From positions 3,410,001-3,474,000 of the forward strand of contig OY782882.1 in the NCBI GenBank assembly GCA_963678485.1: DNA of 64,000 bases. Direction: 5' to 3'. The translations under genes and the position numbers were made by a program. Source of the DNA: CALGYY01 sp963678485. GTDB taxonomy: Bacteria > Bacteroidota > Bacteroidia > Bacteroidales > CAIWKO01. Of this stretch, positions 18,278 through 25,450 are shown piece after piece; position 1 is the first letter of the stretch, and every line of letters starts with the position of its first letter. The notes under the pieces were generated by a model. It saw only the letters and a program-made list of their open reading frames with translations. It was not told where the DNA came from and searched no databases.

Positions 18278-18285
18278 TATCTTTG
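18278..18285 (+). promoter_or_regulatory. -7 promoter box of the 18305 gene
   Basis: TATCTTTG matches TAnnTTTG, 19 bases before the ATG. Probably drives the 18305-hldA-ubiE run. Confidence 0.6.
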
Positions 18286-18304
18286 TGCCTTATTCCTTCA
18301 AATT

Positions 18305-18955
18305 ATGATGTTAGGAGTCATAGAGTTTTTATTAGTGCTTGTTTGTTTTGTGTTCCTTGGCGCAATAGGTATGTTTATCGGTGGTCTGATTGCAAAGAAG
18401 AAAATGCTTTGGATTTGGGGCATTATTCTCAGCGTAGTGTGCTTCATTGCATTTGCGGGCGGCGGATTGATACATAAGTCAGTTGATGAGAATATGTATG
18501 ATGATTATCCTATTGCCTATGATCAGGCTGTTTCCCCTGAGAGCCCTTCCTACTTCCAAGACAGCACTGGTGTTGTTCCTTACGAATTACAGGAAAAATT
18601 ACACAAAACCTTTGGTGAACCACTAACCGGTATCTATTACAACACCAGCAATCAAGAGTATCCTATGCCCTTATTCATTGATCCTAAAATACGAAATCTC
18701 GGAGTGGGGGTTGATAGTCTTAAAATCAGTCAGGGAGAGAATCAGTATTTAACTTTAGTCTTGACGTTTTCTTCCAACTCAGATAGTAAAAGAAAGTTTA
18801 TGTTGGTAGGCCACGGCTCTGGTGAAGCAGTAAGACTCGAGCATGTGTTGACCTTACGGGCAGCAAAGGGAGCGAAAACAAATGTTAGTGTTGTTCTTCC
18901 GGAGGATGAAGATATGTCGGTGTGGCGCTATTGCACCCTGACCTTATTTGAATAA
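18305..18955 (+). CDS. Membrane protein of unknown function (216 aa)
   Basis: Two membrane helices (about residues 5-28 and 35-55) sit at the N-terminus, followed by a soluble extracytoplasmic part of about 155 residues with a beta-rich second half. No family is recognised. Its stop lies 5 bases before the hldA start, so it is probably the first gene of an operon with hldA and ubiE. A second ATG one codon in is an equally possible start. The close linkage with heptose kinase could mean an envelope role, but nothing in the sequence shows it. Confidence 0.8.
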   Translation: MMLGVIEFLLVLVCFVFLGAIGMFIGGLIAKKKMLWIWGIILSVVCFIAFAGGGLIHKSVDENMYDDYPIAYDQAVSPESPSYFQDSTGVVPYELQEKLHKTFGEPLTGIYYNTSNQEYPMPLFIDPKIRNLGVGVDSLKISQGENQYLTLVLTFSSNSDSKRKFMLVGHGSGEAVRLEHVLTLRAAKGAKTNVSVVLPEDEDMSVWRYCTLTLFE

Positions 18956-18960
18956 TACAT

Positions 18961-19980
18961 ATGATAGCACAAAAGGAATTAAGCGATATTTTTTCAAGCT
19001 TCTCAGGCATGAAGGTCCTTATTATCGGGGATGTTATGGTTGATAGTTACCTCTGGGGTAAAGTAGATCGTATCTCACCTGAGGCTCCCGTTCCAGTGGT
19101 TTCGCTTATGCGGAGAGAAAATCGTCCCGGAGGTGCAGCCAACGTTGCACTGAATATACAAGCGATGGGAGCACAGGCCATTTTATGTTCTGTCATTGGT
19201 GCAGATGCCCGTTCAGCTGAGTTTATCGAATTGCTCGAAGCCAATCATCTTAGCTCGGAGGCGATGGTACAAAGCAAAGAAAGGCTGACTACAACAAAAT
19301 TTCGTATCATCGGCAACAATACGCATATGCTCAGGGTTGATGAGGAAACCGATCGAATGCTGGAAGCTGAAGAAACAGCATTGCTATTAAAAATGATCGA
19401 AAGTCAGATTGAGAAAGGTGTTGATGCTGTTATTTTTGAAGATTATGATAAAGGCGTCATTAGTAGCGAACTAATCCAGAAGGTTGCTCTTTTAGCCGCA
19501 GCGAAAAGTATTCCGGTCACCGCCGATCCGAAAAAGAGGAACTTCAGTCATTACAAAAATATTACGCTGTTTAAGCCCAATTTGAAGGAACTTCGGGAAG
19601 GCCTCAAACTGGATCATCTCAAAATTGGGAAAAAGGAAATGGATCTGATTATGTTTCCATTGTTGAAAGACCGTTCTCTCAAAATGGCGATGGTTACTCT
19701 TTCTGAAGCTGGCGTGTATATCGCGTTTCAAGAGGATGGTGGAAAATTTGGCAGTGCACTCATACCGGCGCATATCAGAAATATCGCCGATGTTTCCGGC
19801 GCCGGAGATACGGTGATTGCCGTTGCAACTTTATGTCTGGCGGCCAGAATTGGTCCGGTTGATACTGCAGCGCTTGCAAATCTTGCTGGTGGTCTTGTTT
19901 GTGAGGAAGTGGGAGTGGTGCCCATCATAAAAGACAAGCTTTTTGCTGAGGCCTCTTCAATTATATCGCGTGCAGAATAA
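18961..19980 (+). CDS. hldA: D-glycero-beta-D-manno-heptose-7-phosphate kinase
   Basis: A 339-residue PfkB-fold kinase matching the N-terminal half of bifunctional HldE/RfaE. It has the SGMKVLIIGDVMVDSYLWG start, the PEAPVPV segment, GGAANVALN (substrate and ribokinase signature 1) near 57-65 and the DVSGAGDTV anion hole/catalytic Asp signature near 272-280. It phosphorylates heptose 7-phosphate to the 1,7-bisphosphate, in ADP-heptose synthesis. There is no nucleotidyltransferase domain, so adenylylation must be done by a separate protein not in this window. gmhA and gmhB for the neighbouring steps lie at 59.5-60.6 kb. It overlaps ubiE by 11 bases. Confidence 0.92.
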   Translation: MIAQKELSDIFSSFSGMKVLIIGDVMVDSYLWGKVDRISPEAPVPVVSLMRRENRPGGAANVALNIQAMGAQAILCSVIGADARSAEFIELLEANHLSSEAMVQSKERLTTTKFRIIGNNTHMLRVDEETDRMLEAEETALLLKMIESQIEKGVDAVIFEDYDKGVISSELIQKVALLAAAKSIPVTADPKKRNFSHYKNITLFKPNLKELREGLKLDHLKIGKKEMDLIMFPLLKDRSLKMAMVTLSEAGVYIAFQEDGGKFGSALIPAHIRNIADVSGAGDTVIAVATLCLAARIGPVDTAALANLAGGLVCEEVGVVPIIKDKLFAEASSIISRAE

Positions 19981-20704
19981 TCACGACTCACAGGAACCAA
20001 AAAAACATGTGGCGGACAAAGAAAAAGTTCGCATCATGTTCGATGATATTGCCCCTCACTACGACTTCCTGAATTCTTTTTTATCGGCTGGCATTCACAA
20101 AATGTGGAAGCGGAAATTGATTCGTCAAATAGCTGCAGTAAAACCAATGCAATTGCTCGATGTAGCTTCAGGGACCTGCGATCTGGCCATCATGGCGGCA
20201 CACATTCGACCAGAACACATAATGGCTATCGACTTAAGTCCACAAATGCTTGCTGTGGGAAAAGAAAAAATTAATCGTAAGAAGCTAGGACAATTAATTG
20301 AAACGATGGAGGCTGATGTAGAACATATGCCTTTTAGTGATGCAACATTTGATGCGGCCATGGTGGGATATGGTGTGAGAAATTTCGCTCATCCGGTGGA
20401 AGGAATGAGAGAGATTTTGCGGGTGTTGAAACCCGGAGCGCTGTTTTGTGTGCTCGAGTTCTCCAAACCAAAGAAAACTCCCATTAGGCAACTTTATCGT
20501 TTTTATTTTACAAAATGGCTTCCTCTGGTAGGAAGGATAATATCCCGTAACAATTCGGCTTACAATTACTTACCGGATTCTGTAGGTGGATTTGCTGAAG
20601 GTCCTGAATTTGTTGGACTTATGAAGGATGCTGGATTTTCAGATGTTCATTTTCAATATCTTACATTTGGAATAAGCTGTCTCTATTCTGCACGCAAATT
20701 ATAA
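19970..20704 (+). CDS. ubiE: Demethylmenaquinone methyltransferase
   Basis: A 244-residue class I methyltransferase of the UbiE/MenG family that makes menaquinone from demethylmenaquinone. Signatures seen: FDDIAPHYDFLNSFLSAGIH near the start, SAM motif DVASGTCDLA, VGYGVRNF and the FCVLEFSKP segment, all conserved in MenG. I chose GTG at 19970 (VQNNHDSQ), which gives a normal length and an 11-base overlap with hldA; the ATG at 19943 would overlap further. The next gene is porT, the order often found in Bacteroidota. Confidence 0.93.
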   Translation: MQNNHDSQEPKKHVADKEKVRIMFDDIAPHYDFLNSFLSAGIHKMWKRKLIRQIAAVKPMQLLDVASGTCDLAIMAAHIRPEHIMAIDLSPQMLAVGKEKINRKKLGQLIETMEADVEHMPFSDATFDAAMVGYGVRNFAHPVEGMREILRVLKPGALFCVLEFSKPKKTPIRQLYRFYFTKWLPLVGRIISRNNSAYNYLPDSVGGFAEGPEFVGLMKDAGFSDVHFQYLTFGISCLYSARKL

Positions 20705-20709
20705 TTTTG

Positions 20710-20717
20710 TAACTTTG
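20710..20717 (+). promoter_or_regulatory. -7 promoter box upstream of porT
   Basis: TAACTTTG matches TAnnTTTG, with an adjacent TAATTTTG at 20702-20709. About 65 bases before the chosen porT start. Confidence 0.5.
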
Positions 20718-20781
20718 CCGACCGTTTTCCGTTAGAACCTTGCATAAAATAAAATGAGTGCAAGGGCGTTTGCCTGACCAA

Positions 20782-21519
20782 ATGAATAAAGAATTGAAAA
20801 AGACCTGCATACTACTATTACTGATTGCTGCTTTCACGCTAAGTAGTATGACTTCTGCTACAGCGCAGAAACGACCGCAGATCGAAAACCTCCCCAAATT
20901 TGATAAACGTCCGTATCATTTTGGATTTTTGCTTGGTGTAAATCAAATGAATTTCGCGCTAAAAACTGTTGATGATTACCATCAGCTCGATTCATTGGTA
21001 TACATTACATCAAAACCCAGTTTGGGTTTTAGTATTGGAATCGTTTCTCAATTAAAGCTCACTGAACAGCTGGTACTTCGTTTTGTTCCCACCTTATCCT
21101 TTGGTGATCGCAGCCTTGAGTATACCATCAAACAAGGTGATTCATTGAATATAACGCAATCAAAACATGTTGAATCGACCTTTATGGAGTTTCCAATTCT
21201 TGTTAAATACAAATCAAAGCGTCTTACTAATGCTCAGGCTTTTGTGATTGGTGGCGTGAAGTACACCATTGATATGGCTTCTCAGGCGAATAAAAAAAAT
21301 CAGGAATTTGAAGTGCCTGTCAAGCTGAGTAAACATGATTTTATGGGAGAGATTGGAACTGGTTTCGATTTCTTTCTTCCATATTTCAAATTTGGTATCG
21401 AACTTAAAATGTCATACGGCTTCTTAGATTTGCTGAAACGCGAAAATAATATCTACACCAATCCCGTAAAACGATTGGGTTCAAAGGTATTCCAATTGTC
21501 GTTTACCTTCGAAGGTTAG
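20782..21519 (+). CDS. porT: Type IX secretion system protein PorT
   Basis: A 245-residue outer-membrane beta-barrel family protein. The signal peptide (MNKELKKTCILLLLI...) ends near SATAQ, followed by the conserved KFDKRPYHFGFLLGVNQM segment of PorT and a series of amphipathic strands ending in FQLSFTFEG. PorT is needed for secretion of T9SS cargo in Flavobacterium and Porphyromonas; its exact role is unclear. The position after ubiE agrees with the known gene order. ATG at 20782 chosen because it starts the basic signal-peptide head; the ORF start at 20758 adds eight residues. Five proteins in this window carry T9SS sorting domains that would depend on this system. Confidence 0.88.
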   Translation: MNKELKKTCILLLLIAAFTLSSMTSATAQKRPQIENLPKFDKRPYHFGFLLGVNQMNFALKTVDDYHQLDSLVYITSKPSLGFSIGIVSQLKLTEQLVLRFVPTLSFGDRSLEYTIKQGDSLNITQSKHVESTFMEFPILVKYKSKRLTNAQAFVIGGVKYTIDMASQANKKNQEFEVPVKLSKHDFMGEIGTGFDFFLPYFKFGIELKMSYGFLDLLKRENNIYTNPVKRLGSKVFQLSFTFEG

Positions 21520-21524
21520 TATTG

Positions 21525-21542
21525 GGTAAGACCGATCTTACC
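21525..21542 (+). terminator. Weak hairpin after porT
   Basis: Stem GGTAAGA / TCTTACC with CCGA loop just after the porT stop, but without a T-run; it may act as a weak terminator or mRNA end protector. Confidence 0.35.
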
Positions 21543-21573
21543 ATCTTCATTCCTCCGTTTCAATCATTCCTAT

Positions 21574-21581
21574 TACCTTTG
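21574..21581 (+). promoter_or_regulatory. -7 promoter box of ansA
   Basis: TACCTTTG matches TAnnTTTG and ends exactly 4 bases before the ATG; leaderless transcript likely. Confidence 0.55.
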
Positions 21582-21585
21582 CAGC

Positions 21586-22614
21586 ATGAAAGCTAAAACT
21601 TCCTTGTTGGTTATTTACACTGGCGGCACCATTGGTATGATGCACGATAAGAATACCGGAGCTCTGGTGCCTTTTGAGTTTGAACAATTGTACAGGCATA
21701 TTCCGCTGTTGCTGAATTTCGATTATGCCATTGATACACTCTCGTTCGATCCGTTAATTGATTCTTCCAATGTGAATCCGGAGTTCTGGGTTAAACTTGC
21801 AACAGAGATTGAGCAGAAATATGAAGATTACGATGGTTTTGTTGTGTTGCATGGCACCGATACTATGTCGTACACCGCCTCAATGTTGAGCTTCATGCTC
21901 GAAAATCTCAATAAGCCTGTAATCTTTACCGGCTCCCAGTTGCCTATGGGTGTGATTCGTACCGATGGTCGTGATAATTTTATAAATGCTATTGAAATTG
22001 CCGCGGCTAAGGATCAGGAAACACCTATCGTTCCTGAGGTTGCAATATGCTTCGAGAATAAGCTCTACAGGGGTAACCGCACCACAAAGTTTAATGCCGA
22101 AAATTTCAAAGCTTTCCTTTCCGGAAATTATCCGCTGCTGGCTGAGGTTGGCGTGCACATTAAATACAATGTCCCAGCTATACTAAAACCAAATTTCAAG
22201 AAACTGAAAGTCCACAAACAGCTCGATGGCAATGTGGCCCTGATGAAGCTTTATCCTGGCCTCAGTCCCAATGTGGTGGATGCACTGTTGAATACACCCG
22301 GTCTTAGAGCCGTAATTCTGGAAACCTATGGCTCAGGGAATGCTCCCACAGATTCATGGTTTATCAATGCACTCGAAAAGGCGATTCACAACGGAATCAT
22401 TATTTATAATGTGACGCAATGTAAAGGCGGGGCGGTAGAAATCGGTAAATATCAAACCAGTATTGACTTAGGTCGAATAGGTGTGGTCGGTGGAAATGAT
22501 ATTACTACAGAATCAGCACTTACCAAACTCATGTTTCTCCTTGGGAAGTACAAAGAGCAATCAGAAATTGAGCGACTGCTCAAAGAATCGTTGAGGGGGG
22601 AAATTACCGTTTGA
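21586..22614 (+). CDS. ansA: Type I (cytoplasmic) L-asparaginase
   Basis: A 342-residue enzyme hydrolysing L-asparagine to aspartate and ammonia. YTGGTIGMMHD contains Thr12/Thr15 (the first catalytic triad threonine), and LHGTDTMSYTASMLSFM contains Thr91-Asp92 of the second. No signal peptide, which fits the type I cytoplasmic form. FTGSQLPMGVIRTDGRDNF follows near 108-126. Length is typical. Monocistronic with its own promoter box. Confidence 0.95.
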   Translation: MKAKTSLLVIYTGGTIGMMHDKNTGALVPFEFEQLYRHIPLLLNFDYAIDTLSFDPLIDSSNVNPEFWVKLATEIEQKYEDYDGFVVLHGTDTMSYTASMLSFMLENLNKPVIFTGSQLPMGVIRTDGRDNFINAIEIAAAKDQETPIVPEVAICFENKLYRGNRTTKFNAENFKAFLSGNYPLLAEVGVHIKYNVPAILKPNFKKLKVHKQLDGNVALMKLYPGLSPNVVDALLNTPGLRAVILETYGSGNAPTDSWFINALEKAIHNGIIIYNVTQCKGGAVEIGKYQTSIDLGRIGVVGGNDITTESALTKLMFLLGKYKEQSEIERLLKESLRGEITV

Positions 22615-22739
22615 ATAAAGGCATAATGATCCATCTTGCCGTTTTTAGAATTTAATGATCATTTTATCAATAACTTGGCATTTTATTTTGGCAATCGAGC
22701 CTCGAGTCGTAATTAAAAGCGAAAAAAAATTTAAAAACC

Positions 22740-22770
22740 TTTGTCCATTTAAAAAAGTTTCCTATTTTTG
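22740..22770 (+). promoter_or_regulatory. Promoter of tRNA-Glu-rpsT
   Basis: TTTG at 22740-22743, a 19-base spacer, then TATTTTTG at 22763-22770: an exact fit to the Bacteroidota TTTG-N19-TAnnTTTG pattern. The tRNA begins 30 bases downstream. This is the best promoter in the window. Confidence 0.85.
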
Positions 22771-22800
22771 CACTCCCAAATTTGACTAAACTGAATTAAT

Positions 22801-22874
22801 GGTCCGTTCGTCTAGTCGGTTAGGACGCCAGGTTTTCATCCTGGAAATCAGGGGTTCGAGTCCCCTACGGACTA
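22801..22874 (+). tRNA. tRNA-Glu (anticodon TTC)
   Basis: Cloverleaf of 74 bases: acceptor GGTCCGT/ACGGACT with a G-U first pair and discriminator A, anticodon arm CCAGG-TTTTCAT-CCTGG with anticodon TTC, and T arm AGGGG-TTCGAGT-CCCCT, with the T-loop consensus TTCGA. CCA is not encoded. It is followed 16 bases later by rpsT. Confidence 0.97.
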
Positions 22875-22890
22875 CAAACAATTTTGAACA

Positions 22891-23145
22891 ATGGCACATC
22901 ATAAATCAGCATTAAAAAGGATACGTTCAACCGAAACACGTAGGTTACGCAATCGCTATCAAAAGAAAACCATGCGCAATGCCGTGAAAGCTTTCCGCAA
23001 TCTGAAAGAGAAAAAGGAAGCAGCTGACGGCCTGCCCAAAATGGTGTCTATGATAGATAAACTTGCCAAACGCAGCGTTATTCACAAGAATAAAGCTTCT
23101 AACCTTAAAGGTAAGTTGACTCGTCAGGTCAATAAGATGCAGTAA
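22891..23145 (+). CDS. rpsT: 30S ribosomal protein S20
   Basis: An 84-residue, strongly basic helical protein starting MAHHKSALKRIR, the S20 signature, with RNRYQKKTMRNAVK and KSVIHKNKASNLKG-like segments. Binds 16S rRNA early in 30S assembly. It lies 16 bases after tRNA-Glu, so it is likely made from the same primary transcript and freed by tRNA 3' processing. A sequence CAATTTTG (one base off TAnnTTTG) ends 4 bases before the ATG and might give a second, leaderless start. Confidence 0.97.
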   Translation: MAHHKSALKRIRSTETRRLRNRYQKKTMRNAVKAFRNLKEKKEAADGLPKMVSMIDKLAKRSVIHKNKASNLKGKLTRQVNKMQ

Positions 23146-23166
23146 AACAGGATATTTTTTGTTGGT

Positions 23167-23195
23167 AAGAGGCTGTCCCAAAAGGGCGGCCTCTT
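23167..23195 (+). terminator. Terminator of rpsT
   Basis: Stem AAGAGGC-TG-CCC / GGG-CG-GCCTCTT with one bulge and AAAA loop; followed by CCATTTT, a short T tail. It also lies just past the 3' end of the convergent gene. Confidence 0.65.
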
Positions 23196-23214
23196 CCATT
23201 TTATACCAATGCCT

Positions 23215-25398
23215 CTACTGAGGTTTTCCCTGTGACTCCAAGGCCAATGCCTTCTGAATGTGCTCCTGCGCCTTCGCCATATTCCCCATGTCCTGATACG
23301 TCTTGCCCATATTTTTATTCAAGCCAATGTTGTCAGGCGTAATGGCATAAGCCCTGGTGAAATAGTCGATGGACGTCTTGAAATCCTTACGCAATGCATA
23401 AATAATCCCCAAATTCTCAAGCGATGAAGCATCTTTGGGATTACAACGAATGGCGCGCTGCAGGAATACTTCCGACAAAACCAGATTGTTAAAGTTCTGT
23501 CCGTAAATTTCACCCAGCTTGCCCCATGCATCACCGTAAAGGGAATCCTTTGCCAGAGTCCTGTTGAACCAGAAGATAGCAGAGTCTATTTGACCCGCAT
23601 TCTTAAATCCCATGCCTATTCCGAAAATATTGCGTACACTGTCGGGTTGGCGGTTCAACAAATCTTTATAGGTAATGATGGATTCTTCGTACATTTTATC
23701 ACGATTGGTGACCTGAGCAATATGCAATAAATTATTCAACGATGCCGGGTGCTTGGGATTGATGCTTAAACAATAATCGAAACATTCCCTGGCATCTTTA
23801 TACTTCTTTACTTTAATATATACGTTGCCCAGCAATAGCCAAGTGTTAATGTTTTGAGGATAAATCTCAATCGCTTTCCTTAGGTACTTCTCCGAACGGC
23901 TGAGGTATTCCTGCTTCAACGCCGGATTGCTCGTTGAATCCGACCATTCCATTAGTTTTCCACCAGCCGAAGTATTGCATTTTGCGCTGTTGGTCGATAC
24001 TTCCACATCGGTGGTAAATAGTACGAAATCATTTTTCCATACCCTGTTTCGTGTGACGGTTTTTATGGAATAGCCTGCCATCAATACAATGAAAATCCCC
24101 AGTGCCATTGATCTCCAGCTTGCAGCATTACTAAACCACTTCTTCATTTTGTCGGTTAGCAGCCAGGATACGGATAGTGTGAAACCCAGCAAAGGCGCAA
24201 ACATGAAACGCTCATTCATGAATGCTCCGATGTTGATAATGAAGTTGGAACTCATGGCAAAGCTTAACCAGAAAAACAGAATTGCGTAAGAGATAAGGTG
24301 ACGTTTTTTAAACCACAATAGCGCAATAACAATGGTCGCCAGACTTAAAACCAGCGAAATCAGCGCGCGAGCATCAGCCATTCCAATGATAGGAATTTGT
24401 TTTGGATAATAGTCATGCGTAAGGGGATGCGGAAAAATCAGTAATAACATATACTTTCCCCATGTGTAAAAAATGGTTGCGTATTTCTGCATAAAACTCG
24501 CTCCTAAAAACGGGTTGTTCAACAGCTCGGTATCGTTCACATCTTTCAATACAAAACCAACCGTGGCTGCACGAAAAATGAAATACACAGCAATACCTGC
24601 CAATAGCGGAATACTAGCGGTTAATGTCGCCTTGGTTTCTCCTTTACGGAAGAAAAACAATGTAAGTGGAATGATGGCAACGTAGGCAAGTGCATTCTCT
24701 TTTGATAATATGGCTAAGATAAAAATCAGGAAGATCCATAATAAATGTGATATTTTCCGATTCTCGATATATCGCAATGCAAAATATAAACAACTCAGCG
24801 ACCCTATCATACTCATGAGTTCATCGCGGCCTTTGATATTTGCTACAGCCTCAGTATGCAGCGGATGTGCAACAAAGAGCAGTGTTGCAACAAAAGCCAG
24901 ATTCAAACCCCAGGGATGGTCCTTTTCCGCAGGAATCAGCATCCTCAATATTTTAAATACCAACAAGCCCAGCAAACAATAAAAAATGAGATTAATAAAA
25001 TGTCCCACAAATGGATTTAGCCCAAAAAACTGATATTCCATGGCAAACATCGCCTGTGATAAGGGACGGTAACGGCCACCCGGCAACAGATTATTTTTTC
25101 CAAGAAAACCAACAAAGGCATCATTGGTAAAAATATCAACGATTCCGTGAACACCCTTAAGTGTGAATTGATTCTGAGTAATCATCAGGGTGTCGTCGAG
25201 TGTATAATCCAAATCAAGCGTATTCACATACAAGCCAAAACAAACGAGCAAAACAAAGAGCATCTGTTTTCTCAAAGGCGTGAACCAAGAGGGTTTCACC
25301 GCTTGCTTAACGACCGGTTTGGGTACTGGTTTTTTTGCGCGCGACTGATTATTGGGAATGAATTTCGGTTGATTGTTGGGAATGTTTTTTCTTGCCAT
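23215..25398 (-). CDS. TMTC-like multi-pass membrane protein with TPR repeats (copy 1)
   Basis: A 727-residue protein. About ten to twelve membrane helices run to near residue 450, followed by a C-terminal array of tetratricopeptide repeats. The membrane part matches the eukaryotic TMTC/DUF1736 pattern: an acidic YTLDDT motif in the first outer loop, then YRPLSQAMFAMEY, and HPLHTEAVANIKGRDEL. TMTC proteins and related PMT enzymes transfer mannose from dolichol phosphate to proteins; a glycosyltransferase role for bacterial versions is inference. ATG at 25398 chosen because a TACATTTG box ends 3 bases upstream. A paralogue follows its 5' side in the same orientation. Confidence 0.85.
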   Translation of the reverse strand: MARKNIPNNQPKFIPNNQSRAKKPVPKPVVKQAVKPSWFTPLRKQMLFVLLVCFGLYVNTLDLDYTLDDTLMITQNQFTLKGVHGIVDIFTNDAFVGFLGKNNLLPGGRYRPLSQAMFAMEYQFFGLNPFVGHFINLIFYCLLGLLVFKILRMLIPAEKDHPWGLNLAFVATLLFVAHPLHTEAVANIKGRDELMSMIGSLSCLYFALRYIENRKISHLLWIFLIFILAILSKENALAYVAIIPLTLFFFRKGETKATLTASIPLLAGIAVYFIFRAATVGFVLKDVNDTELLNNPFLGASFMQKYATIFYTWGKYMLLLIFPHPLTHDYYPKQIPIIGMADARALISLVLSLATIVIALLWFKKRHLISYAILFFWLSFAMSSNFIINIGAFMNERFMFAPLLGFTLSVSWLLTDKMKKWFSNAASWRSMALGIFIVLMAGYSIKTVTRNRVWKNDFVLFTTDVEVSTNSAKCNTSAGGKLMEWSDSTSNPALKQEYLSRSEKYLRKAIEIYPQNINTWLLLGNVYIKVKKYKDARECFDYCLSINPKHPASLNNLLHIAQVTNRDKMYEESIITYKDLLNRQPDSVRNIFGIGMGFKNAGQIDSAIFWFNRTLAKDSLYGDAWGKLGEIYGQNFNNLVLSEVFLQRAIRCNPKDASSLENLGIIYALRKDFKTSIDYFTRAYAITPDNIGLNKNMGKTYQDMGNMAKAQEHIQKALALESQGKPQ

Positions 25399-25401
25399 GT
25401 T

Positions 25402-25409
25402 CAAATGTA
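25402..25409 (-). promoter_or_regulatory. -7 promoter box of TMTC-like gene copy 1
   Basis: TACATTTG on the minus strand, ending 3 bases before the ATG at 25398. Leaderless mRNA likely. Confidence 0.5.
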
Positions 25410-25450
25410 AATGAGGTTAGTACTCCTTAAAATACTTACATCTATGGTCG

